Shown here: positions 1 to 9,413 of the stretch, piece after piece
How the letters are laid out: each line of letters begins with the position of its first letter
Numbering within the stretch: position 1 is the stretch's first letter
From: Clarireedia homoeocarpa
Taxonomy: Eukaryota > Ascomycota > Leotiomycetes > Helotiales > Rutstroemiaceae
DNA length: 10,689 nt
NCBI GenBank assembly: GCA_001465935.1
Contig: LNKV01000199.1
Location: 1-10,689 of the forward strand
Direction: 5' to 3'
Made by a program: the position numbers and the translations under genes
The notes under the pieces: model-generated
The model's input: only the letters and a program-made list of their open reading frames with translations
Database searches by the model: none
Told to the model about the DNA's origin: nothing

Positions 1-2
1 AG

Positions 3-3000
3 CTAGGCGAGGGGAGCAATACACTCGAAATAGTTAATATTTATAACGAGACTAGTTAAGTCGAAAGCGAATCAGCTAAAATAGTCGAAAGAAGTTTATT
101 TCCAAGAGCTATTTCGACTAATTCGCTTATATTAGAGGATTTTAATATATACTACCCTTGGTGAGACTCTAATTTAGCTATTACTTTAAATAGAACCTAA
201 TTAGCTAATTAGATTAAAGATAATAACCTTGATTTATTAAATAATCCCGAGACTAATACCTTCTTTAGAGGGACTAGTTAGTTAGTTATTGATTTAACTT
301 TAGCTACTTTAAGGTTAGCGAGGTATATTGATAACTAGTAAGTACTAGATGATATTAGTTCAGAACACCTACTAATTTTATTTATTATAAAAAGGTAAAA
401 TCAAGGATTAAATAACCCGCTTCAATCTTATAATACTAAGCTAGTTGATTGAGGACTATTTAAGACTAGTTTAGTTAATTTAGTCGAAAATAGTTTAATT
501 CTTAGTTAGGAACCCCCAGAGTTCACTAGAATTAACCTAAAGCTTAATACAACTAATCGAAGCTATTTAAAGTCGATTAGCTTGGAACTAACTTAACTAA
601 TCGGGCTAGTAGCTAATAAAGTAATTCTGAAAATAAAGTCGGTATTAAGAGCTAAGCCTTAATAGACTAGCAAGCTAAAATATTTAAGAAAATCGATATT
701 ATTAATTTAAAGAAAACTAAAATTTTTTAATTCTAAAATTTATTAAGAAGAATACTAACTAGTATATAATTCTTATTTTTTAGCTATTAAATATACTAAA
801 AAGGATTATTAGAATAGCTTCTTAAAGGCTAGTAACCTGAAAACAATTTATAAAGCTTTTAACTATATTAAACTTTATTTAGATTATAAGCTACTAACTA
901 TTTTTAGCTAGATTAGCTTTAAAGAAAAAGTGATAATTTTAAAGACTACTCTCTTTTTAAAGCCCCCTTTATTGACTAGTCCCGATTAAACAGGTTATAT
1001 AGTTGATAGCTAACTCGAGCTAGTAATTAATAAACTAAAATTAGTTTATTTAATTAAAATCAAAGGAAAAACACCCGGACTTAATAGAATTATTTAGGAT
1101 ATTATTAATAAAACTTATTAAACTATTCTTAATATATTCTTCTAGGTATATAACTTATTAATTAATTTTAACTATTATTCTATTTATTAGAAATAAGTTA
1201 TTAATATTATATTTAAAAAGTTAATTAAACTCGACTATTTAATTTTAAAAATATATAAAATTATCTTATTTCTTAATTATTTAAATAAAATAAATAAAAA
1301 GATTTTAGTTAAGAGACTAATCTATTTAGTCGAGATTATTAGTTTATTATATAATTTTTAAATTAGTAGTAAATTTAAAAAGTTTATTATTAATATAATA
1401 CTAATATTAATAATTAAAATCTAAAATAATATTAAGTTTAAAATATTAGTTCTTTTTCTTAATATTAAAAGAGCTTTCAACTATATCTTAAAAAATCAAT
1501 TATTAATAATATTAAAGAAGTTTAATCTTCTAATTAGTTTTATAATATAAATTAGTTACTTTTTAAAAAACTAATTATTAAAACTTAGTTTCGATAATTA
1601 TATTAAATTATTCTAGTTAATTAATATTAATATACTTTAAAGTAACTTGATTAGTTCGATTTTATTTTTAATTTATATTTATAATCTTTTCTTATTAATT
1701 AGTTATCTAATCTAGTTATATATAAATAATATAATATTAATAGTTAACTTTATTAGTTTAAAAAAAAACTATTAGATATTAAAAAGAGAAGTTAAAAAAC
1801 TTTATATATTTAGAATATTAAATAGTATTAAATTCGATTTAAATAAAATTAAACTAATATATTTTTTTATTAAATAAAAAGTAACTAATCTAGTTAATTT
1901 ATTAAATAGCTAAGTTATATACTTTTTAAAAGTAGTTAAGTAATTAGATATTTATTTTAATAAAATACTAAAATTTAAATATTATATAATAATATATATT
2001 AGCTAAGCTAAAACTGTTTTTTTATAAATTAGTCAACTAATTAATATCTAATATAACTTATTCTCTTTTATAATATATTAATTATATCTTATTTATATTA
2101 TTAGTATATCTAATTATAAGTTTTTTATATAATAGAAAAACTAAACTAATATTAAAAGTTAATTATAAAGTTTATAAAACTTAGTACTATATAAAATCTT
2201 AAATATATTTAAAACTAGTTTAATAATATTAATGAAAATAGAAATTATATTAATCTCACTTTAAATCTAATTAGATATAATAACTTATTAATATATATTT
2301 AAAATATTAAAACTAATTAAAAACCACTCTACTTATTAATTAATCTAAGTTTAATTAAAAATAGTTTTTAATAATAATAGTGATAATAATAATAATAATA
2401 TTAATTTAATTTTAAATATAACTAAACTAATTTAAATAGTTTAAATTAGATAATCAATATACTAATTAATCGATTTTATTAACTTTAAAAAAATCTAGTT
2501 ATTTAAATTCCCCTTTTAAGTAACTATTATATTTTATATAATCTAAATTAGTTATTTATTAAAAGAGAAAGAAGTTAAAAACTATAAAAATAAAGTTTTA
2601 ATATTAGTAACTAATTAATTATCTTTTTATATAAATAACTTCTAGTTTAAAGACTTTTTTAAAATAAATATAAACTTAGTTTTTTTAAACTTTAATTAAG
2701 TTTTATTAAAAAACTATAATTAAAATATTAGTTTAAAATAACTAGTTTATAATAAAGAGTTAGAAAGTATTATCTAAATAACTAAGTTAACTAACTAATT
2801 AATAATTTAATATTAAGAATATATAATTTATAATAATAACTAATTAGTATTAGTTTATTTAATAATATTAAATAATAATCTAAACTAAAAACAACTAATC
2901 TAAATTTATAAAACTAATATCGAAATAGTTAAAAAAAATATTAGTATTAAATTAAAATAGGTCTTTAAATATTATAAAGTCGAAGGAAATAAATTAGCTA

Positions 3001-3533
3001 ATAAATTAATTAAAGAAAGTATTAATATTAACCTCTATTTAATTATAACTAACTTTAGTTATCTAGACTTTACTATTAAATATATTAAGTTATAAAACTA
3101 AATATTAGTATTAGAATAATATATTAAATCGAAAGTTAATTAATTAGTTAAAGAGACTAATTATTTATTAACTTATAAATTAGTTACTTAAAATAAACTT
3201 TTAATTTTATTTAGTATAAAGTATATAACTACTAATATCTTTTATTAGTTTAAAATAGATTATAAATACTTTAAAGTTTATTTATACTAATTAGATTTTA
3301 GTCTATTTAATGAATATATATATAATTAAAAAGAGATTATAGAGTATTTAATATTAGTATATTGTTAATTTACTTTAGTATAAAGAAAGTTATAAAATAA
3401 ACTAAATACTAATTAATTAAATTTAGAGCTTTTATTTAATATTAAATCTAGAATAAATACTAGTCTAATTTATATAAGTAAAACTAATATCTATTTTTAA
3501 AAATATTATATAACTAGATTAGAAGTTTAATAT
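3..3533 (+). pseudogene. LINE ORF2 (endonuclease-RT-RNase H), copy A, RIP-inactivated
   Basis: One reading frame (codons starting at positions divisible by 3) can be followed from 3 to about 3530. Endonuclease: an E-D-F-N-I-Y-Y-P-W-stop-D-S motif at 135-170, where the TGA at 162 stands for the second Trp of the family's DFN..PWWD motif. A G-T-S-stop-L-V-I-D-L-T stretch follows, then S-E-H at 360-368 in place of the usual S-D-H. Reverse transcriptase: a 'K-I-N-K-K-I-L' stretch near 1290, motif A at 1458-1484 reading F-L-N-I-K-R-A-F-N, motif B at 1635-1685, and motif C at 1719-1733 reading Y-I-N-N-I. RNase H: K-V-E-G-N-K-L-A-N-K near 2976-3005. Catalytic Asp codons have become Asn, and dozens of TAA/TAG/TGA codons interrupt the frame. 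A one-base deletion occurs only around the original stop. It cannot encode a working protein. Confidence 0.9.
2370..2399 (+). repeat. (AAT)n tract inside ORF2 of copy A, probably a mutated GAT run
   Basis: AAT triplets are in frame with ORF2 and are interrupted by AGT (2379) and GAT (2382). The tract lies between the RT and RNase H domains and reads as an Asn run with one Ser and one Asp. Copy B carries the same tract in mirror position (4913-4942). One GAT survives, and RIP turns TGA into TAA, so an acidic GAT (Asp) tract is a likely ancestor. The ancestry is inferred. Confidence 0.6.
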
Positions 3534-3814
3534 AAGTTAAAACTAATTAAAAATATAAAAATAATATTAAGACTCTTAATATTATATAATTAGATTATTT
3601 AAATTTAATATTTTTCCTTAATATTATTTAGATCCGAAGTTTTATTTTTTAGTTATTATTATTATTTTTATCTCTTTTACTAGAACTAGACTCTTAATAT
3701 TATTTTAATAAATTGGAAATATATATAACTAGTTTATATATATTTAAATATTAGTAGAATAACTACTAATCAATCTACTATAGTCTTAGATTTATATAAG
3801 TTATTAAAAGGAAT
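3534..3814 (+). other. 3' UTR of LINE copy A
   Basis: No coding frame is seen. This interval aligns in reverse complement with the unmutated 3' UTR at 10243-10507 over its whole length, including shared landmarks: the hairpin, a 'GATCCG' site, the ATAAATTGGAAA stretch, CTACTATAGTCTTAGA, and the final AAAAGGAATAAA just before the A tail. Differences are nearly all C-to-T or G-to-A. Confidence 0.85.
3561..3585 (+). repeat. Hairpin in LINE 3' UTR (copy A)
   Basis: Arms at 3561-3571 and 3575-3585 are perfect 11-base inverted repeats with a 3-base loop (ACT). It is the RIP-mutated counterpart of the hairpin at 10468-10492. Both arms changed in matching ways, so pairing is kept. In other LINEs 3' stem-loops can help RT recognise its template RNA; such a role here is an inference. 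Confidence 0.75.
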
Positions 3815-3823
3815 AAAAAAAAA
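3815..3823 (+). other. Poly-A tail of copy A at the A/B junction
   Basis: Nine A follow GGAAT. The unmutated copy has the same 3' end followed by a longer A-rich tail. Immediately after it (3824) comes ORF2 sequence of copy B on the opposite strand. This marks the 3' insertion point of copy A. Confidence 0.75.
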
Positions 3824-4912
3824 TATTAGTTTTATTTATATAAATTAAACTAATATCTATTCCGAGTTTAATCTTAAATAAAAACTCTAAATTTAATTAA
3901 TTAGTATTTAGTTTATCTCGTAGTTTTTTTCGTATTAAAGTAAATTAATAATATATTAATATTAAATACTTTATAATCGCTTTTTAATTATATATATATT
4001 TATTAAATAAATTAAAATCTAATTAATATAAATAAACTTTAAAGTATTTATAATTTATTTTAAACTAATAAAAAGTACTAATAATTATATACTTTATATT
4101 AAATAAAATCGAGAGTTTATTTTAAATAATTAATTTATAAGTTAATAAATAATTAATCTCTTTAACTAATTAATTAATTTTCGATTTAATATATTATTTT
4201 AATATTAGTATTTAGTTTTAGGATTTAATATACTTAATAGTAAAGTTTAAGTAACTAAAACTAGTTATAATTATATAAAAATTAATATTAATATCTTCTT
4301 TAATTAATTTATTAATTAGTTTATTTCTTTTAATATTATAATATCTAAAAACTTATATTAGTTTAATATTAATATTTTTTTAACTATTTCGATATTAGTT
4401 TTATAAACTCGAATTAGTTTTTTTTAATTTAGATTATTATTTAATAATATTAAATAAACTAATATTAATTAGTTATTATTATAAACTATATACTTTTAAT
4501 ATTAAGTTACTAATTAACTAGCTAGTTTAATTATCTAAATAATACTCTTTAACTTTTTATTATAGATTAATTAATTTAAACTAATATTTTAATTATAACT
4601 TTTTAATAAAATTTAATTAAAGTTTAAAAGAACTAAGTTTATATTTATTTTAAGAAAGTTATTAAATTAGAAACTATTTATATAAAAAGATATTTAATTA
4701 ATTATTAATATTAAGATTTTATCTTTATAATTTTTAATTTCTTTTTCTTTTAATAACTAGCTAATTTAAATTATATAAAATATAATAATTATCTAAAAAG
4801 AGAATTTAAATAATTAGATTTTTTCGAAATTAGTAAAATTAATTAAATAGTATATTAATTATTTAATTTAAACTATTTAAATTAGTTTAGTTATATTTAA
4901 AATTAAATTAGT

Positions 4913-4942
4913 ATTATTATTATTATTATTACTATTACTATT
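4913..4942 (-). repeat. (ATT)n tract in ORF2 of copy B
   Basis: This is the reverse-strand counterpart of the AAT tract at 2370-2399, with two ACT interruptions (AGT on the coding strand). It sits at the same place in ORF2, so it was inherited from the LINE and is not an independent microsatellite. Confidence 0.65.
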
Positions 4943-5429
4943 AAAAACTAGTTTTAATTAAATCTAGATTAGTTAGTAAATTAAATAGTTTTTAATTAAT
5001 TTTAATATTCTAAAAGTATATTAATAAATAGTTATATTTAACTGGATTTAAAAGGAGATTAATATAATTTCTATTTTTATTAATATTATTAAATTAGTTT
5101 TAAATATACTTAGAATTTTATATAATATTAAATTTTATAAACTTTATAATTAACTTTTAATACTAACTTAGTTTTTTTATTATATAAAGAACTTATAATT
5201 AGATATATTAATAATATAAATAAAATAAAACTAGTATATTATAAAAGAGAATAAATTATATTAGATATTAGTTAATTTATTAATTTATAAAAAAGTGGTT
5301 TTAGTTTAATTAATATATATTAATATATAATATTTAAATTTTAGTATTTTATTAAAATAAATACTTAACTATTTAATAAATTAATCGGATTAGTTACTTT
5401 TCAATTAATATAAAAATATATTAAATTAT

Positions 5430-5514
5430 CAACGATATAGGTCGGAATCGAAAAAACGTGTACGGTTATCGAAAACGATCGGATCTTTCGCTATAACGAC
5501 TAATTACGGTACGG
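5430..5514. mobile_element. CpG-rich foreign block inserted in LINE copy B
   Basis: About 85 bases, beginning CAACGATATAGGTCGGAATC and ending at N5515. It has far more CpG than its surroundings and is absent from the matching place in copy A (about 1831-1848). Its reverse complement matches about 9668-9752 closely, including a shared AAACGATCGGATC core, and its first bases also resemble 9414-9438. It therefore looks like one end of the element at 9414-9752. The LINE resumes at 5516 with TAATACTATTT, directly after the ambiguous base. The insert may be truncated, or the other part may be lost at an assembly join. Confidence 0.65.
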
Positions 5515-5515
5515 N
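5515..5515. other. Ambiguous base (N)
   Basis: This is the only non-ACGT character in the window. It lies exactly at the right edge of the CpG-rich insert, where the LINE sequence resumes. It may mark an uncertain consensus or a collapsed join. Confidence 0.95.
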
Positions 5516-7479
5516 TAATACTATTTAATATTCTAAGTATATAAAGCTTTTTAGTTTCTCTTTCTAATATCTAGTAATTCTTTTTTAAACTAGTAAAGCT
5601 AGTTACTAATATTATATTGTCTATATATAACTAAACTAAGTAACTGATTAGTAGGAAGAGGTCGCGGATATAAATTAAAAATAAAATAAAACTAATTAGA
5701 TTACTTTAGAAAATACTAATATTAATTAACTAAAATAACTTAATATAACTATTAAAACTAAGTCTTAATAACTAGTCTTTTAAAAAGTAGCTAATCTATA
5801 TTATAAAACTAATTAGAAGACTAAGCTTCTTTAGTATTACTAATAATTAATTTTTTAAGATATAATCGAAAACTTTTTTAATATCGAGAAATAAAACTAA
5901 TATTTTAAACTTAATATTATTTTAGATTTTAGTTATTAATATTAGTACTATATTAATAATAGACTTTTTAAACTTACTACTAATTTAGGAATTATATAAT
6001 AAGTTAATAGTTTTAACTAAATAAATTAGTTTCTTAGTTAATATCCTTTTATTTATTTTATTTAAATAATTAAAAAGTAAGATAACTTTATATACTTTTA
6101 AAACTAAGTAGTTAAGTTTAGCTAGTTTTTTAAGTATAATATTAATAGTTTATTTCTAATAAATAAAGTGATAATTAAAATTAATTAATAAATTATATAT
6201 CTAAAAGAATATATTAGAAATAACTTAGTAAACTTTATTAATAATATCCTAAGTAATTCTATTAAATCCGAGTATTTTTCCTTTGATTTTAGTTAAATAA
6301 ATTAATTTTAACTCGCTAATTACTAGCTCGGGCTAGTTATCAGCTATATAACCTACTTAATCGAGACTAGTCGATATTAAAGATTGTGAAAAGAGAGTAG
6401 TTTTTAAAATAGTCGCTTTCTCTTTAAAGTTAGTTTGGCCGGATATAGTTAATAATTTATAATCCGAATAAAACTTAGTATAGTTAAAAGCTTTATAAAT
6501 TATCTTTAGATTACTAGTTTTTAAAAAAATATTCTAGTAGTCCCTTTTAATATATTTAATAACCGAAAAATAAAAGTTATATATTAGTCAATATTATTCT
6601 TAATAAATTACTAAATTAAGTAGCTTTAGTTTTTTTTAAATTAGTAATATTGATTTTCTTAAATATTTTAACTTACTAGTCTACTAAGACTTAGCTCTTA
6701 ATATCGACTTTATTTTAGAAATCGCTTTATTAACTACTAGTCCGATTAGTTAAATTAGTTCTAAGCTAATCAACTCTAAATAACTTTAATTAATTGAATT
6801 AAACTTTAAATTAACTTTAGTGAACTCTAGAGATTCTTAACTAAGAATTAAGCTATTTTCAACTAAATCAACTAAACTAATCTTAAATAGTTCTTAATTA
6901 GCTAACTTAATATTATAAGGTTAAAGCGAGTTATTTAACTTTTAGTTTTACTTTTTTATAGTAAATAAAATTAATAAGTAATCTAAATTAATATTATCTA
7001 ATACTTACTAATTATCAATATACTTTACTAACTTTGAAGTAACTAAAGTTAAATTAATAACTAACTAATTAGTTCTTTTAAAGAAAGTATTAGTTCTAAG
7101 ATTATTTAATAAATCAAGGTTATTATCTTTAATTCAATTAGCTAATTAGGTTCTATTTAAGATAATAGTTAAATTAGAGTTTTATTAAAAATAATATATA
7201 TTAAAATCTTTTAATATAAACGAATTAGTTAAAATAACTCTTGAAAATAAACTTCTTTTAATTATTTTAACTAATTCGCTTTCGACTTAACTAGTTTTAT
7301 TATAAATATTAACTATTTCGAGTATATTACTCCTCTCACTTAGTTTTAATACTAATAAATTAAAATTAATATTATTAGCTATTAGTATTATACTAATAGT
7401 TAGTATTTTAGTAATATAAATAAGGGTTTATAATTAGAAGTTTTTTATAAAAGCTAGGATTTAAGTAAAGTTAGTATAT

Positions 7480-8908
7480 AATATTAACTAACTATTTAAG
7501 AAGTTACTAATATTAGTATTAGTACTAATATTAATATTAATAATAATCTAGAGTTCTTAGATTATTATTAAATCGATATTAAACTTAATAGCTAATTATA
7601 GTATTAATTTAGTTACTAAACTACTTTAGTTTAAATTTATTTATATAACTCTAATATCCGAGTTAATTATAAACTAACCTATTTAGTAACCTTATATATC
7701 TTATAATCTTTAAAGTTAGTATTATATACTAATCTATAATTAATATATTTAAATACTAGATAAGAATAGCTTTTACTTCTTTTATTATAAATATTATAAT
7801 AATATAAAAAAGTATTATATAGTTTACTATATAAACTATATTTAATTATTTTTTTATAATATTATATTATATACTCAAAGTCTAAATACTTAATATATTA
7901 AATAGACCTAGTTATAACTAATAGTCTTTTAATTTAATAGTTAGTTTCGGTTATATATATATAATTATATATATATTTATCTACTTTCTTATTAATTATA
8001 AATAAGATTATTATTAAGTTAGTTCTTTTAATTACTTAGTTATTAACTAAGTTAAGTTAATAAAGTAGTTTAATAGATTTTAATTTTAGATTTTTATTAA
8101 AAGTTTTAAACTTATTTAAAACTAGTTTTATTCTATTAAATATATTAAAGTTATTAATTAGAATATTATATAGTACTATTTTAAACTATAATTTATTTTT
8201 TTAAATAGTCTAGAAGCTAATAGTCTTTTCTTAAATTACTAGCTTCTTAATTAAAAAGTCAGTAATATAAGAGACTATAATAATAATAACTAAGTTCTTT
8301 TTATTAGTTATAATCGAAATAGCCGAAATAACAAGTCTTTTAATACTTTTTAATTTAAAAACCTTATTAAGTATATTATAAAGTTATAATAGAAAAATAA
8401 ACTTATATTAATCTCGAATTAGAATTAGTTAATTAACTACTTTTTTAACTTTTTTAATAAGCTTTTTAGCTTTTATAATAATCTAAAAGTTAATAGTATT
8501 AATAATAGTTACTAAAATAAAGATCGGTTTAATAGTAATATTAAGCTCGGTATTAAGTTTAATATTAAATATAGTATTAAATAGAATAATTAGATTTATA
8601 TTTGATTTTCCGATATTAAAAGTTTAAACTAAAGATTGAATTAGCTTTTAAACTTTTAAAAGTCTAATTAAAATTTCAACTTTATAAATAATATATTCTA
8701 AGTTATTAACTTAAGATACTAATATATTAATAGTCTTATATACTTTTCTTAATTTAGTATAATCTCAGAATATTTCAATTAAATCTAATAAAAGTGTTTA
8801 TTAATTATAAAAGTTAGAAATAGTATAAACTTTAATTAATAAATTATATACTTCTAAAATTAGTTGATTAATCAGATTTATACTAGTCGGTTTAGTAATT
8901 TTCAGTAT
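7480..8908 (-). pseudogene. LINE ORF1 (gag-like, zinc-knuckle) of copy B, RIP-inactivated
   Basis: A minus-strand frame (lowest base of each codon at 2 modulo 3) can be followed from 8908 to at least 7700 without an indel. The N-terminal third is Leu/Ile/Glu/Lys rich and may form a coiled coil. The middle contains K-R-L-V-I-S-A-I-S near 8320-8340, like the nucleic-acid-binding part of Tad1 ORF1. Between 7906 and 7704 lie the remains of three CCHC zinc knuckles, in which Cys and His positions mostly read Tyr (TGC/TGT and CAT/CAC to TAT/TAC) or Ser. Spacing fits C-x2-C-x7-H-x4-C, C-x2-C-x3-H-x4-C and C-x2-C-x3-H-x6-C. In-frame TAA/TAG/TGA codons interrupt it. The start is uncertain: ATACTG at 8903-8908 may be a mutated ATG, but the frame is also open further upstream. 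The C-terminal end near 7480 is approximate. Confidence 0.75.
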
Positions 8909-9413
8909 TTTATTATTCCGGTTAATAAAAATATAAAAGTTAGTTTTTTTTAGAAAAATAAAGTAAGATTCTATTTATAATAAATTTAAAAAGAAGATCT
9001 ATATTTAGATTATTTAAAAGACTAGATATATCGATTTAAAAGTTAAATTTATAAATAACTAGTAGAGTTAGTAATATAGTAATATCTATATTAATATAAA
9101 GTATATTAACTAAAGAGCTAGATTTAATAATAATTATATTTAAAGAAATAATTAAAAAGAAAATAGTTTTCTAATTCTAAATATTTAATTGATTAGTTAA
9201 TATAAAAGAGCTTTCTATATTAATAAATATTAATATCTCCTTTTCTAAAAAATATATTAATCTCGAAAAAGTTTTATTAAATAAGCCTATATCTTAATTA
9301 TTCTTTAATATCTTTTTATTAAGTTTAAAGTAATATTTTTAACTTAATATCGTAGTTTAATATCACTAAAATAAATAATCGATTTTTAATAATATAGAGT
9401 AACTTTGTAATAA
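8909..9413. other. Unassigned A+T-rich interval (5' UTR or N-terminal ORF1 of copy B?)
   Basis: No family motif is recognised. On the minus strand, from about 9330 to 8945, one frame runs about 125 codons with only about five stops. These are TAA or TAG, as expected from mutated Gln codons, and the frame is rich in Ser, Asn, Ile and Leu. It is out of frame with ORF1, but an A8 run (8943-8950 on the opposite strand) lies at the join and a one-base slip there would link them. The plus strand also has a fairly open frame around 9085-9330. The interval is either the LINE's 5' UTR, an N-terminal extension of ORF1, or another degraded repeat. Confidence 0.35.

Larger units (their letters stand above)
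1..3823 (+). mobile_element. Tad1-like LINE, copy A (5' end outside window)
   Basis: This is a non-LTR retrotransposon remnant. Reading in the plus direction it contains part of an APE endonuclease, a reverse transcriptase, an RNase H remnant, the ORF2 end, a 3' UTR of about 280 bases and a run of nine A at 3815-3823. The 3' UTR aligns base for base with the unmutated copy on the minus strand at 10243-10507. The left end is cut by the window edge, so ORF1 and the 5' UTR are not seen. The element ends exactly where the oppositely oriented copy B begins, inside B's ORF2 tail. This suggests that A was inserted into B. The domain order and single-frame layout fit Tad1-clade fungal LINEs; the clade assignment is by domain architecture only. 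Confidence 0.88.
1..7346. repeat. Large inverted repeat formed by LINE copies A and B
   Basis: Arms are about 1-3510 and 3824-7346, separated by copy A's 3' UTR and A tail. Paired anchors include 23-46 with the complement of 7300-7323 (ACTCGAAATAGTTAATATTT), 1881-1885 with 5393-5397, 2365-2372 with 4940-4947, and 3483-3488 with 3825-3830. The sum of paired coordinates shifts from 7346 to 7278 to 7312, which reveals the insert at 5430-5514 and a 34-base deletion near 5367 in copy B. Substitutions separate the arms, so pairing would be imperfect. Confidence 0.88.
3824..7443 (-). pseudogene. LINE ORF2 (endonuclease-RT-RNase H), copy B, broken
   Basis: Mirror of the copy A pseudogene. Minus-strand codons have their lowest base at positions divisible by 3: L-S-E-R-S-N-I-L-E near 7317-7343, a K-D-F-N-I-Y-Y motif near 7200, and RT motif C as Y-I-D-N-I at 5613-5627. 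Copy B keeps the first catalytic Asp that copy A has lost, so the two were mutated independently. Three features break it: many TAA/TAG/TGA codons, a 34-base deletion near 5367 relative to 1917-1951 of copy A, and foreign sequence at 5430-5514 replacing about 15-20 bases. The two length changes happen to restore the frame (net about 33). The upstream end is uncertain: in-frame sequence reaches about 7440, but the first part of the endonuclease could not be placed. Confidence 0.85.
3824..8908 (-). mobile_element. Tad1-like LINE, copy B (3' truncated, RIP-mutated)
   Basis: Second copy of the same LINE family, read on the minus strand: ORF1 (about 8908 to 7480), then ORF2 (about 7440 to 3824). 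It lacks its 3' UTR and its sequence stops a few codons before the ORF2 end, exactly at the A tail of copy A. The missing piece may lie upstream of copy A, outside the window. A CpG-rich block at 5430-5514 interrupts it inside the RT region. The 5' boundary is uncertain: ORF1 motifs are clear up to about 8908, and the element may continue to about 9413. Confidence 0.85.

Noticed and set aside
2370..2399. Independent microsatellite expansions at 2370-2399 and 4913-4942
   Set aside because: They are the same site in two copies of one element and in frame with ORF2, so they are inherited and not separate expansions.
3..3533. Alternative genetic code (TAA/TAG for Gln, TGA for Trp), as in ciliates or mitochondria
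   Set aside because: The pattern of stops in place of Gln and Trp fits superficially. However, Asp, Gly, Ala, Cys and His codons are changed in the same C-to-T/G-to-A manner, and copy C of the same element uses CAA and a normal TAG stop. Mutation explains everything.
3400..4200. Twin-primed (internally inverted) single LINE insertion
   Set aside because: Copies A and B overlap across nearly all of ORF2 and carry different mutations, so they are two elements and not one split and inverted element.
8985..9340. Plus-strand open stretch as a continuation of ORF1 fragment D upstream of the MITE-like element
   Set aside because: Its translation does not resemble the N-terminal ORF1 sequence of copy B, so D does not appear to extend to the left of 9753.
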